Shown here in pieces: positions 1-10,437 of a stretch of 64,000 bases of DNA (positions are counted from its first letter, which is position 1; each line of letters begins with the position of its first letter). The position numbers and the translations under genes are program-made. The stretch covers positions 1 through 64,000 of the forward strand of contig WHVA01000206.1 in the NCBI GenBank assembly GCA_015179125.1. The letters are read 5' to 3'. Source of the DNA: Gautieria morchelliformis (Eukaryota; Basidiomycota; Agaricomycetes; Gomphales; Gomphaceae). The notes beneath the pieces were generated by a model. That model was not told the DNA's origin, made no database searches, and saw only the letters and a list, made by a program, of their open reading frames with translations.

Positions 1-559
1 GCTTTAGCCACCACCATCACAACGCTCCACCGTGTCAAGACACACATCGAAACGCATGGCTACTCGAAACTTCAAACCATCTCTTACCATCAAAGGCCCA
101 CCAGCCACTACTATGATGGGTCAAATACCTGACCGAAAAACCATGGAATCATTGTCGCGGACTAACATCCAGAAACTGTGTAAGGTAGACGTCGATTGGT
201 CTTGGCCAACATGGTCATTGTTCTAAACCGTGATATACCTTCTAGGAGAACAAGATCAGGGCGAACATGAAAACGCAGGAGATGATAAATGCCCTGCGGG
301 ACCTCGTCAAGTAAGCTTATCATCGTGTTATCGTTGAACGAGACATCCTCTCATCCTAGTCCCAGTGTAAAGGAGGTTCCTCGCCCCCTTCGTGCAGAGC
401 GGGTTGGGAAAGGTCGACCGGTCCTGGCGCGTGGCAGTGGGCCAGGCACGTGACAAAGGTCATCACACGTGGCGCTGGACGCCAGACTAAGGCCACTGTG
501 ATGCTACAAGAAGAGCCCATACAGGAAGAAGGTACGATGACGGCAAGCTCTACCTCAAC
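1..559 (+). other. Possible 5' exons of the coiled-coil gene
   Basis: No recognisable product. A short open stretch from the ATG at 267 is followed by a donor-like gtaagc at about 312 and acceptors near 358-364. A second donor-like gtacg lies near 532. These could be upstream exons of the gene that follows, but I could not join them to the later exons in one frame without a stop. The 64-codon open frame at 32-226 has no supporting feature. This may equally be untranslated leader or decayed sequence. Confidence 0.25.
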
Positions 560-715
560 ATAAGCTGACGCGTTTCTTATAGGTAGACGTGGCCGCTGGA
601 TCCGTAGATCCTTTCCCCGAGCACACCAACAAAGGGAAAGGTATTATCGGTCTCCTCTACCCGACAACGATGGAATCTGACTTAATGACGCGACTCATCT
701 CAGCCCGCCCTTTAT
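560..715 (+). repeat. Exon-sized repeat unit, copy 1
   Basis: This is the first of three related units; the others lie at about 2380-2515 and 2515-2690. Shared landmarks in order are a pyrimidine-rich acceptor (tttcttat), a short exon-like block beginning gtagac and containing cacaccaaca, a donor-like ggtat, and then cgacaa followed by tgga and gacttaatgacgcgact. The layout looks like an exon flanked by its introns. It probably belongs to the 5' end of the coiled-coil gene, and the downstream copies are left from a partial tandem duplication of that gene. Confidence 0.55.
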
Positions 716-749
716 CTCAGGGCCAACCTTGGCTGCCCGCATATCCGAG

Positions 750-2350
750 ATGGAGATCGCCATAGCCCAAATCGCCGTGCTTCAGGACGAGGTAAAGCGT
801 CTCCAAGCGGAACATCAGAAATCCGAGGCGGATGTTATCCAATTTGCGAAGGCTCAAGTGGCTGGCCTGCAAGTTCAAGTGAAACAGCTGGCGGTGGAGA
901 ATGGGACTTTGAAGGATCGTGTCACTGAACTGGAGACGACGCTGCGTAATCGCGAGGCAGCCCGGGACCCTTCCATGTCCAGGGTGATTAGTGATCCTCC
1001 CGAAGACAACGGCACGAGTGACCATAGACAGGACGCGAAAACGAATGAAGACACAGCAGCCGCTGTGGGGTCTGGCGTGGCTGCTCCGTGAGTTGTTTCC
1101 CCTACCACCCGGCGGGCATTACTAACTGGCGTGATTTTGCCAGGGCCAAAGTTGAGCTTCGTTATCCCTCGCCGTCGCAGCCTGCACTGGGTAAGCGCAG
1201 ACGCAGTCTGGTGGAGACCCCCGACATCAGCGTCATGGAAGATGGCGCCGAGCAAGAGAGCGAAGGGCATCGGGTCACTAAACCGTTGAGGAAGCGGCCT
1301 CGGCTTGATCGCGATGAAGAGGACGCTGCGGATCTCGACCAAGAAGAGGATGCTGTGGATCTCTACCATGAAGAGGACGCTGCGCCGTTTTCTTCTCTTA
1401 GCCCTGGTGCCGCCAGTTCCTCCTTTAGCTTTAGCAAGCTTCCACCTAGTCCGTCAGGTGGAAGCTTGCTAAAGCTGAAAGAGGAACTGGCGGCACCAGG
1501 GCTAAGACTCCAAAGTGGATGCTAACATGGAAGCCGGTGTGGGGTCTGGTGTGGCTGCTCCGTGGGTTGTTTCCACTACCACCCAGCGGGCATTACTAAC
1601 TGGCGTGATTTTGCCAGGGCCAAAGTTGAGCTTCCTGATCCCTCGCCGTCGCAGCCTACACTCGGCAAACGGACTCGCGGTCTTCTGGATACCCCTGACG
1701 TGAGCGTCAACGAAGATGGCGCCGAGCAAGAGAACGAAGGGCATCGGGTCACTAAACCGTTGAGGAAACGTCCTCGTCTTCATGGCCCTGAGAAGGATGC
1801 AGGGCCATCGTCTTTTGTTGGCCCTGGTCCCGACGGTCCGGAGTGTACATCTACGCCACGGCATCGGTCCAAATCGCCCCCGGGACTTTTCACGGCTGGC
1901 GGCCAAGCTCCCACGCCATTTGCGGGAACGGCTGATACCGATGGGTACCTCGACCTGGAAGACGACGACTTGGCAATGCCGCGGGCTGAACCGTCCAGTA
2001 CCGTAGCAGTAGCTCCTGTCGAGGGTGCTCCATGCACCCCACCCAGAGCTGCAGTTGCGGGACCTTCCTCCAACATGGAGAACACCTTTGACTCGGTGGA
2101 TCCTATGGACAACCGCGGGATTTTCGGTGGCCCGCTGCCCGTTACTTATACGCCGAGTTCTGCCCTCCCCTGGCCGCTGGTCCCTAGCACGCCTTCTAAC
2201 TCACAGGACATCCCGGAGCTGTCAGAACCCTCGAACTCCGAGGCAGTGGGGAACCCAGCCACCATCCCGCAAGGCGTGGCTTTACCTTGTCCAAAAACGC
2301 CAACCCACCGGCGGGATCGCGGTCGATATGACTGGGGAACACCTGTATGA
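750..2350 (+). CDS. Lineage-specific coiled-coil protein with internally duplicated basic module
   Basis: I do not recognise this family. My best model joins 750-1087, 1144-1457, 1534-1561 and 1618-2350, which stays in frame throughout (about 470 aa). The N-terminus is a heptad-like coiled coil (MEIAIAQIAVLQDEVKRL onward, about 60 residues), rich in E, K, Q and L. Two copies follow of a module carrying PSPSQPxLGKR, EDGAEQE and GHRVTKPLRKRPRL; the last looks like a nuclear localisation signal. The C-terminal 180 residues are Pro/Ser-rich and look disordered. The introns before each module are near-identical, with a perfect TACTAAC branch site. The intron at 1458-1533 needs an AAG acceptor and contains one arm of a long hairpin, so it is the weakest junction. 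The start is uncertain: ATG at 750 is the first in frame, but a paralogue fragment starts earlier. The product is probably nuclear; its function is unknown. Confidence 0.5.
1066..1783 (+). repeat. Direct intragenic duplication (two about 240-bp modules)
   Basis: The blocks at about 1066-1305 and 1534-1783 are clearly homologous. Each runs from a GSGVAAP-coding exon end, through a 56-bp intron with tactaac, into the PSPSQP to RKRPRL coding block. Differences are mostly substitutions, and the reading frame is kept in both. The second copy has donor GTGGGT where the first has GTGAGT. The sequence between the modules holds an acidic low-complexity stretch and a 110-bp hairpin. Confidence 0.85.
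1397..1506. repeat. Long hairpin: 51-bp arms, 8-nt loop
   Basis: The left arm (1397-1447) and right arm (1456-1506) are inverted copies with two mismatches by eye. The arms begin cttagccctggtgccgcc and meet around agtccgtc. The hairpin lies between the two duplicated gene modules. In my gene model the left arm is coding and the right arm is intronic. Confidence 0.9.
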
Positions 2351-2379
2351 TGGGTCTCATGTATCCCACAACGGTGGAC

Positions 2380-2690
2380 TATAAGCTAACGGTTTCCTTA
2401 TCGGTAGGTAAAAGCGCTCTTTCCGCGGATGTGTGATCTGGTCGAAGCCCCGCGCACACCCACACAGTCCAAGGTATAATCCGTCTCATCTACACGACAA
2501 CAGTGGAATATACGCTTGACGCTTTTCTTATGGTAGACGAGCGCGCTGGCTCTGTAGATGTTTTGTTGGGTCAAAACCCCGAGCACACCAACACAGTCCA
2601 AGGTATGGTCGGTCTCATCTAGCCGACAACGATGGAACCTGACTTAGTGACGCGACTGTTCTCAGCCCGCCCTATATCTCCGATTAATGG
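2380..2690 (+). repeat. Exon-sized repeat unit, copies 2 and 3
   Basis: Two further degenerate copies of the unit at 560-715 lie in tandem. Copy 2 (about 2380-2515) carries cacacccacacagtccaagg. Copy 3 (about 2515-2690) carries gagcacaccaacacagtcca and ends with gacttagtgacgcgact and cagcccgcccta, which closely match copy 1. They lie just downstream of the coiled-coil gene and lead into its truncated paralogue, indicating a broken tandem gene duplication. Confidence 0.65.
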
Positions 2691-2818
2691 TGTTGCTGGC
2701 GGGTCACGAGATGAGCAGCAGCCCTTATCGCTTCCCACCGCCACCCCTTCCCGTCCATCCTACTCGCTACCTTCCGCGCAACTCGTGCACGGTCACGCAT
2801 CGTTCAGTAGAGGTGGCC

Positions 2819-2902
2819 ATGGCCAATATTTCCGTCTTGAAGCTCTCTGTGGCGGAAATTCCCGTGCTTCAGGACAAGGTAAAACGTCTCGCACACAACT
2901 GA
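2819..2902 (+). pseudogene. Truncated paralogue of the coiled-coil gene
   Basis: This is a 27-codon open frame starting MANISV and containing IPVLQDKVKRL, which matches IAVLQDEVKRL of the gene at 750. It then stops at tga. The upstream 130 bp also match the upstream region of the full gene (copy 3 of the exon-like repeat). It is best read as the 5' remnant of a duplicated gene cut off after the first heptads. Confidence 0.6.
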
Positions 2903-2949
2903 GGGACCACTGGTGGCAAGCGAGGGAGGGGTCGATGAGCCTATAAGGC

Positions 2950-3769
2950 TAACTTTGTTGTACGGCGGGGATTAACTTATTGGCGAGCTGGTTTGGGATT
3001 TGGTTCGGAAACGTGATTCGGTGCGCTACGTGGGGGTTATTATTCGCCTGGATCGGCGAGCTTCGGACGCTGGAGTGGGGTCTCTGTCGAGGATATGGGC
3101 TTCATTCTGTTTCGAATTGGTTTGGTGCGGCAGTGAAGATCTTATCTGCACTTCTGATATTTTGTGATGTAAAGTCGAGTGTCCTGTAGTGTTTTTGTCT
3201 TAGTCTCAGTCTCTTTCTTGTTTTGGCCTTTTTCTTGGCCATTTCTTGACCGTATCTTTGTCTGCTCTTGGCTTTGTATCTTGACCGCTGTTCGTGTACT
3301 CGCTGCAATGCTAAAGGCTGTGTTTGTTGGCGTGCACAAAAGCAATGTTACATGGTCCTGTGGTCCAAAAAGGCGGGAATAGAGTGTATGATCCTGATGA
3401 CAGCCGAGACAATAGACGATCGCTGGACCCGAGAAGCGACTCGAGGAGGGCTCTCACGAAGAATCCGTGTCCCCGGTGCCTGGCGAGGCACCGCAACAAA
3501 AGAGTTGATGACGTATGTGCGAGACCATATGGCAGTCAAAAACAGCTGGAAAAAGCCTGTATGGAAAGAGGCGATCGAGTCAAAAGATTAGTATGAGGGT
3601 TGCAAGCAGCCTGGAGAGCAAAACCTGTGCAAAAGGAGAGCGCCGCAGGGGCGAAAAGCGGCGCCTACAGTGCTCAACAACCACATTTGGCGGAGCGTGG
3701 GAAGGCTGTCACATTTAAGGTCTCCTGTCGGAAAAGGAAATAACTTGTGACTCGGTGGCGATGTACGTG
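2950..3769. other. No supported gene; weak Cys-rich remnant
   Basis: A Cys-rich stretch with a CNAKGCVCWRAQKQC-like pattern is read at about 3300-3350 on the plus strand, and similar residues continue only by changing frame. This could be a decayed cysteine-rich domain, but no family can be named. The two overlapping 90-107-codon frames here are not supported by splice signals or homology that I recognise. Confidence 0.3.
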
Positions 3770-5485
3770 ACTATATTTGTTGATGTCACCCACGTGTGTC
3801 AGCCTATTCTGCAGCGCCGCCACATGTATCCTCAGGCCATGTCTGACAGCGCGCTGACTATGAAGCTGGAAACTCCTGCAAAAGACGCTGGGCTCACCAC
3901 GGTGCGCCAGTACTAGGTCTGGTCGCTTCTGTGGGCTACATGTACCTGTCACCTACTACTCCATGTACCGGTGCACTGCTGTGCGCTCTCCATGTGTCTG
4001 CGTTCTTCGTGTGTCTGCGTTCTCCGTGAATGCTCCCCTCTTCTTCGTGTACCGGTGGGGTCGTAGGCGCCTCGTAGTCCACGGTTGATCTTCTGTCATC
4101 GCATCCACTAATATGGAATACTGCTGCTTCTGCAAAGGGTGGTATACAGTATCCTGGCGCCTCCCTGCATATGAAGGAGTCAGCCGCAATGAGATTTACC
4201 TCCGCTTAGAACGTTTGCGCCTGTTCCGGATCCTGCCGCTCCTCCGCGTCTTAACGACTTGGTTGCAACGAAATTTGCTTGCCTGTTTTCTAGAATCATG
4301 CTAGCACACTGTTTCCAGCACCGTATCGAGATACCCGGCGCACTTTCTCTCCCGACCCAGTCACGATGGAGCTTTCTTTAAGCTCAGGACCCCATGGAAC
4401 CGCGCTGGCTTTCCAAGTGGCCAACAGATATAAAACACTCGTCAGACCACCATACTACCGTCCCTTATCTCCCCGCTTTTCTTTCTATTACACACAATTG
4501 TTCAAAACATATATGTCCCTCCCACAGTGTTGTGGACAGCGACGGGCTGAACTCCGTGCTGGGAGAGCCTGCATATTCGTCTCACGGTGCACAACATGCC
4601 TCCCTTCGTCTGTATATTCACTCATTCCCATGCTCTTCCCGACACTCGCTTACCTTATATCTCGTTCGGTGGACGACACTCGTGAGCATGCTGCTTCATT
4701 CATATCCAGTCAGTTATCTCAGAAATACACACAGGAATTTCCATCGCAGCCATTCTCATGAATGTCGCAATGTCCGGTTTCAATCCAAGCCAGGAAGCTA
4801 TAGGTGGTGTGTGCCTTCCATTGCGTAACACGAGACTCGATGGTGCCTTTCATCATTACAGCCCCCCGCCTGGACAATTGCGAGGCCGCACGTGAGTCAT
4901 GCATCTGTATCCTTTCTCACCGCCATGAGCTTTCCTCGCAGTCTTTTCCACAAACATCACCATGCCTGGCTCCAGTGCAAGTCAGGGAGTCATGGGTGTG
5001 TACCTTCCATTACTCCAGCACATGGGACTCGATGATGACTTCCCCTGATGGCAGCTTTCCGTCGGGACAATGGTGCCGAACACAATCTCACGCAGCTTTA
5101 CCCCATCGCCAAGCCAGCAGACCTCCAACAATATATCACCACGGTCAAACCCAACGGTGTCAGAAAATACTGCGGTAACTATTTCCAGCAGGGTTCACCC
5201 CAATGTCACTTCATCGGGACAAGGAAACAGGTTCGAACTCACATTCGCCGGGCTCACCTTCAGGCGTTGAAACCCTTCAAGTGCACCTAGTACGTCTATC
5301 ACTAGCCGTGAGCATTGGGGACTTCATTCTCATCAACTTCTCACCGCGGAAAGTACTTCATGGGTAGGCCTGAGGGCAGTCGTCATGAGTGGCGGAATGC
5401 AGATGCGAGTGCGTGTACAGACACGGAATATCGAGGGCGAGCGCAGAGGCGAGTGACAGAAAGGAGACAAGTCGATGGGAAGCGC
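3770..5485 (+). pseudogene. Zinc-finger family copy A, internally deleted
   Basis: This is a whole transcription-unit copy of the local C2H2-type family. The promoter block at about 3790-3930 is shared with copies C and E. Exon 1 starts at a MDSDGLNSVLGEPAYSS-type reading (about 4540). Next come an intron, an exon starting at gaatttccatcg (about 4740), a short LDNCEAA exon (about 4875), a further exon with SGSSASQG (about 4950), and the finger exon ending HIRRAHLQALKPFKCT (about 5290). The last exon (about 5350) carries GKYFMGRPEGSRH. Compared with copies B and E, about 180 bp are missing between ggacaatgg and ccgaacacaa (near 5075), and a tga interrupts the GLDDDFP exon. The finger exon is open, but the gene as a whole looks disabled. 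Confidence 0.65.
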
Positions 5486-6104
5486 GTCGATCGATGATGT
5501 TCCCAAGCAGATTTCTTAGTTTCTTAGCGCTGCGAAGACGTTGACGGACACGCCGGTATCGGTTGGTGGTGGTTCTGAACAGGAAGCAACTGAGTTTGTG
5601 AAAATAGATTTTCGTCGTCACAGGTACCGCGATACCGGACAGATTTACCGCCGAATTTGAATTTCATTATCGGTATTAACAGCTCTAGGCGCAGCCCTAA
5701 TTCGAGCCGATTTCCCCTGTGCTTCAGCGCTTGACTGATACGCATCAACATGTGTAGTCATGACTTTTTATCGTTGGTGATGGGAGGGTAAGTAGATTAT
5801 ACATAGTACCTTTTCGACCAGTCTTGTCTAGAGGCGCTTGCTGATCAGAAGCGAAGCGTTCGAGAATTCGAGAATTCGACGTGACACGCATCCATGTCTC
5901 TCGACTTCCCACACTCCGCCCCGGAGTCTGGCGCAAACGTGCCTCTCCGCAATTCTCAATTCTCCCCACCATTCTCAATTCTCCGAGCCCATGATCATTC
6001 TCGAATCTCCACGGCCGCCGGCGCCTGGCACGGCCACACGTGGCAGGCGCCTACTATACTAGGTCCACACATTAAACCTCCATTAATAAATATTCTGCTG
6101 CTGC
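5486..6104. other. Intergenic; nothing recognised
   Basis: I see no gene. Two small local repeats are visible: gagaattcgagaattcga near 5870 and cattctcaattctcc repeated near 5950-5990. The open frames here are short and have no splice context. Confidence 0.5.
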
Positions 6105-7735
6105 AATGTTCTAGGATTTTGCTACACACTATCCTGGTGCCCCGCTTCATATGAAGGAGTCGCCGCAATTAGGCTGAGAACGTTTGCACCTGTCCGGAAC
6201 CTGGCGCCCCCTCCTCGGAGATTCTTAACGACTTGGTTGCAACGAAGTTTGCCTTCAAGTACTTGCATCTTTCTTAGAATAATGCTAGCGCTCTTCCAGT
6301 ACCGTATCGAGATACCCGGCGAACTTTCTCTAACGACCCGGTCCCGGTGGAGTTTGCTTAAGCTTTGGGCCCCATGGAAGCGCGCTGGCTGTCCAAGTGG
6401 CCAACAGATATACAACTCTCGTCAGACTGGCACTCATACTACCGTCCCTTCTCTCCCCGTTTTTATTAGACTACAATTGTTCAAAACATATGTCCTCCCA
6501 CAGTGTTATGGACAGCGACGGGGTGAACTCCGTGCTGGGAGACCCTGTATATTTGTCTTACGGTGCACAACATGGCACCCCTCGTCTTTATATTCACTAA
6601 TGCTCATGTTCTTCCTGACACTCGCTTACCTTAATATTTCACTCGATGAACGACACTCGTGAGCATGCTGGTTCATTCACATCCAGTCATTTATCTCATA
6701 AACGCACACAAGGATTTCCTTCGCAGCCATTCTCATGAACCTCGGCATATCCGGTTTCAATCCAAGCGAGGAATCTATAGGTGTGTGCCTTCCATTCATG
6801 CGGAGCGCGAGACTCGATGGTGCCTTTGATCACTACAGCCCCCAGCCTGGAAACCTACGAGGCCGCACGTGAGCCATGCATTTGTATACCATATCACCGC
6901 CATGAGATTCCCTCGCAGTCTTTCCACAAACCTCGCCATGTCTGGCTCCAGTGCAAGTCAGGGAGCCATGGGTGTGTACTTTCCATCACGCCAGAACGTG
7001 GGACTCGATGATGATATCCCCTCATGGCACCTTTCGGCCGGGACAATGGCGAGGCCGCTGGTGTGTCATGCATTTGTATCCTGTACCACCACCGTGAGCT
7101 TCCCTCGTAGTCTTTTCCACAAACCTCGCCATGTCTGGCTACAGTGCAAGTCAGGGAGCCATGGGTGTGTACTTCCATCACCCCAGATCGTGGAACTCGA
7201 TGATGACTTCCCCTCATTGCAGCTTTCGGCGTGGACAATGGCGAGGCCTCAGGTGAACCATGCATTTCGTATCCTGTATAATCATTGATATCATATATGG
7301 AAGACGTCCTAGGTGTTGCTTCTTATGACAATTTTGGGCCACAAGCATCCTACAAGCTTCCCCATGATGCTTCCCTCGCTGTTAATCCTGGCGCATTCCC
7401 CATACCTACCGAACACAACCTCATACAGCTCTGCCCCATCGTCGCGGCAGCCGACCTCCAACAGTATATCATTACGGTCAAAGCCAACGGTGTCACAAAG
7501 TGCTGGTGCAACTTTATTCAGCCGGGTTCACCCCAATGTCACTTCATCGGCACCAGGAAGCAGGTCCAATCTCACATTCGCTGCGTCCACCTTAAAGAGT
7601 TCACGCCCTTCAGGTGCACCTGGTACGTCTATCACTAGCCATGAGGCTTGGAGCCTGTCATTTTGATCAACTTCTCACAGCGGAAAGTACTTCGTGGGTA
7701 GGCCTGAAGGGATTCGTCATGTGGCTGTGAAAAAC
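6105..7735 (+). pseudogene. Zinc-finger family copy B, best-preserved plus-strand copy
   Basis: This has the same layout as copy A. Exon 1 is read at about 6512-6560 (MDSDGVNSVLGD), followed by an LET-YEAA exon. The unit coding SGSSASQGAMGVYFP and GLDDD is then present twice in tandem (about 6850-7040 and 7045-7255). The long finger exon at about 7285-7622 carries HFIGTRKQVQSHIR, then KPFRCT. After a 57-bp intron, the last exon restores a Cys and reads GKYFVGRPEGIRHV to IYECGVW and a stop at about 7770. A missing base at the second exon's acceptor (acacaag versus acacacag) and the altered first-finger spacing (nine residues between the two Cys) make function doubtful. I rate it a pseudogene or strongly diverged paralogue. 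Confidence 0.5.
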
Positions 7736-7744
7736 CAAGGCAAT

Positions 7745-8075
7745 ATCTATGAGTGTGGTGTCTGGTAAGTACATTATCCCGTTCTGTTTAGTTTGCGTAT
7801 TCATAGATATATTTTTTCACCAGTCACAATCGTTATGCCCGGAAAGATTATCGGAACAAACATGCGAAGAGCTGCATCACGAAAAGCAAGGAGAAGGAGT
7901 AAATGTATCTTGTTTTGCTCATGTCAACGTCGTGCAGTCTCCAATGCGATAACGTTTGTGCCTTGAATTTGATGTAATTGTTGTATTACGACTTATTTTA
8001 CAAGTGATTCCGAAAAACACCGGTGTCAGGTCTGGATGAGCCAGATATGTGATAAGCGCCAGTGAGCGTAATTCC
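7745..8075 (+). repeat. Shared 3' flank of the zinc-finger family
   Basis: This block recurs at about 19360-19680 and about 24770-25020. Landmarks are ttgtattacgac, then ttttacaagtgattccgaaa, then a tctggatgagc motif and a cgccagtgagcg motif. It shows that the family members were copied with their 3' flank. Only short reverse-strand frames run through it, and their conservation follows the DNA repeat. Confidence 0.75.
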
Positions 8076-8100
8076 CTTGCGCGTCAACTACTCAGGGCAA

Positions 8101-8471
8101 CTAGGATACGGGCGCACCAGGAGGACGCATGTGTAACATCAGAACTTCAGTAGAGTCCGCGTGGAACGCAGCGATGTAATGGGAATCTGACGGGTTGAAA
8201 GCAAAGCCCAGTAATGGTGTCGAGACAGGTGGCCTATGTGGCGACGTGGCTTTGGTAGACTCATTGGCTCTGACGGTGGAAGTCTCATATATGATAGTGG
8301 AGTGCTCGAGGGAACGGAGGTCGAAGAGCCGCAGAGTTCCACCTGCCCTACAGAGGTGAAGACCTCGGTCGAACCAGCCAACAACGCACCGTCGTACACT
8401 TCACGATCATGGGAGGTCTTGATGCCCTACATGGTGCATGTTGTATCAATGGATGAGGTAACAACGTGACT
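8101..8471 (-). pseudogene. WD40 protein remnant, DCAF7/WDR68/An11-like
   Basis: The reverse strand reads VTSSIDTTCTM then a stop, and continues KTSHDREVYD, AGSTEVFTSVG, then after a one-base shift GGTLRLFDLRSLEHSTIIYE, then PLLGFAFNPSDSHYIA and VLMLHMRPPGAPVS followed by a stop. SSIDTTCT, HDREVYD, DLRSLEHSTI and the NPxDxxYIA block are hallmarks of the WDR68/DCAF7 family, a seven-bladed propeller that scaffolds kinases and DDB1-CUL4 ligases. Only about two and a half blades survive. An internal stop, a one-base deletion and a lost stretch of about ten residues show that it is dead. Its 3' end abuts the repeat at 7745-8075. The sequence to about 8930 may hold more decayed exons, but I could not read them. 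Confidence 0.75.
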
Positions 8472-10009
8472 TTCTAAAATAGTATTCCTGGAGAAAGTCG
8501 TTCTTTACACTGAAAGTAGCATCAGAATGCTCCGAGACGCAGTTAGACGTAGTGGGACAGAAGCATCGACAGGTACGGGTGAAATATGTCCCTGGGGCGT
8601 CACAGGCGAAAGGATCGGAAAACGCCGATGCTCTGATTCAGGGTGTCAGCGTATCCCGTCACGAATGTAGGGTGGACTCTCCACAGGCTGCGGCTGTCCA
8701 AAAGGCCTTGTATTGCACAAACGACTGTCAAGTGAGGTGAGTTGGACCTTTGTTACTGTAACCGTGTTCATTTAGGCTGAGAGCGGAGCGCCAGCGATTG
8801 GAGGGTGCATAAGAGGCGATGTGCAGTTTGGAAAGCGGCAATCGCGGCACGCTGAGAATTGCTTTAGTCGGCACGAATCAAGGCTGTGATCAGCTTGATT
8901 TGTTCAAAGTAGAGGCCGGAGAAGGGAAGGAGCGGATTCACGCATGCAAGGCTCATCACTGAGCGTACACATGAGGTGTCTAAAGCCAAATGAACGGCGT
9001 TCACAGAAACTAGCGTCATCTCAGAAATTAAAACCTGGCAGCATCGACGTAGATCGTGCTGTGAACTGTCCGAAGGAAGTTCTGTGCATGAGCTGAGAAC
9101 TGGTCCAAAGATAGCCTACTGCAGTGATTGCTATTATAGGACAACGAGGAGGGCCCGCTCGACACTGCCGCAGCAGTCAATCAGCGGTGTACTTAGGATA
9201 TGTGCAAATAGAAAACATACCCGGAGGGCTCCTGCCTGAGGATGGCGCCCTCCTCATCTGCAGCCATCCTGTCTGCACTGGTCTTTGCAGCATGCGTCTG
9301 AGGTTTCCTCGGTGCCCCCGCAGGATTTCCTGGCGTGGATCGTTTGCCTCTAGCTGGGAGCCATAATGAGAAGGAACGGGTACGAGTGCCGTTCGTCAGT
9401 GGTATTCGCTGTATATCAGTGACGGGTAATACTCACCGCGGGCCACATGGTGCGTGTTTACCCTGCGTCGGTGTTCGAGGCCGCGAGGTACAGGTCGGCC
9501 GTGGACAGCAGCTGTGATCATAGCCGAGTACCATCGCGTGGTGGTGGACGGTGATGGTCAGCGCTGCGCACCGGCAATTACCACCGTTCAGCACCACACG
9601 GCGCTAACCATGACGACTCGGAACCGTATATAACTCGCAAGTCAATGAATAGAAGAACAGATACGCGCGGGTGCCAGGAATAGTCGTCTTGGGCGTATCA
9701 TGTATCATTGGAGTATCACGCCTGTCGCAGATCACATCACATGTCTGACGGATGATCAGACTTAATTGGCGATGGAATGACAATCAGCGGCGTGCTGGAA
9801 GAACCACTGTGGTGACGCGCGCTCTTCCTGATGATCTCCGACCGGCACTATGGATGGGGATACGCTCCGCTCTTGACTGTAAGGACGAGGCCGATCGGTC
9901 ATAAAGGTTCACTATACTTATCCTTCCATTACCAACTATGAGAAATTAGGTTTACGAGTTCGACGGTGGCTTCAAGCCGCCGGTGGGGGTGGTGGGGCGG
10001 AGGCCAGTT
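8472..10009. other. Intergenic; no gene supported
   Basis: This may include decayed N-terminal exons of the WD40 remnant up to about 8930, but no further blade could be read. Open frames of 60-80 codons near 9124-9517 lack recognisable domains. A GT-rich stretch at 9535-9600 has weak inverted symmetry (ggtggtgga with a caccac block). Confidence 0.45.
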
Positions 10010-10167
10010 GCATGATGTTCTGCCCCTAGATATGTTGTGGATGATCAGTATTCAACGATGTCACCACATGTATCAGTCTATGAAGGTAGTCGGCATCGCC
10101 GCCATATATCCCCTTCCATCTTTTCACCAGACGTCCAGGCCCTCCGAGGCGATATCCGACATGGCGT

Positions 10168-10230
10168 ATGCGTGTAGCTTCCAGCTTCATACTCACGCCG
10201 CGTGAGTATGAAGTTGGAAGCTACACGCAT
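10168..10230. repeat. Hairpin: 30-bp arms, 3-nt loop, in the copy C promoter block
   Basis: The arms at 10168-10197 and 10201-10230 are inverted copies with one mismatch, starting atgcgtgtagcttcca. Copies A (about 3860) and E (about 16650) have only the single-orientation gaagctggaa segment at this place. The hairpin in copy C therefore arose by local inverted duplication after the copies separated. Confidence 0.9.
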
Positions 10231-10437
10231 CTCCCGTAAAGACGCTGGGCTCCCCACAGTGCATGCACATGAGCGGGGTGCCGGCCGTTTCTTCCCAACA
10301 AAGAGCTCAAATGGGCGCTGTGGTTTATAGTCGGTGTGTGTGTCCATTCATGACGGGAAGGGAAAGGTGAAGTATGCCTCCGCCGTCTAGTCCACTTATA
10401 TGTATTTCTGCAACGTTCTAGGATTTTGGTATACAGT

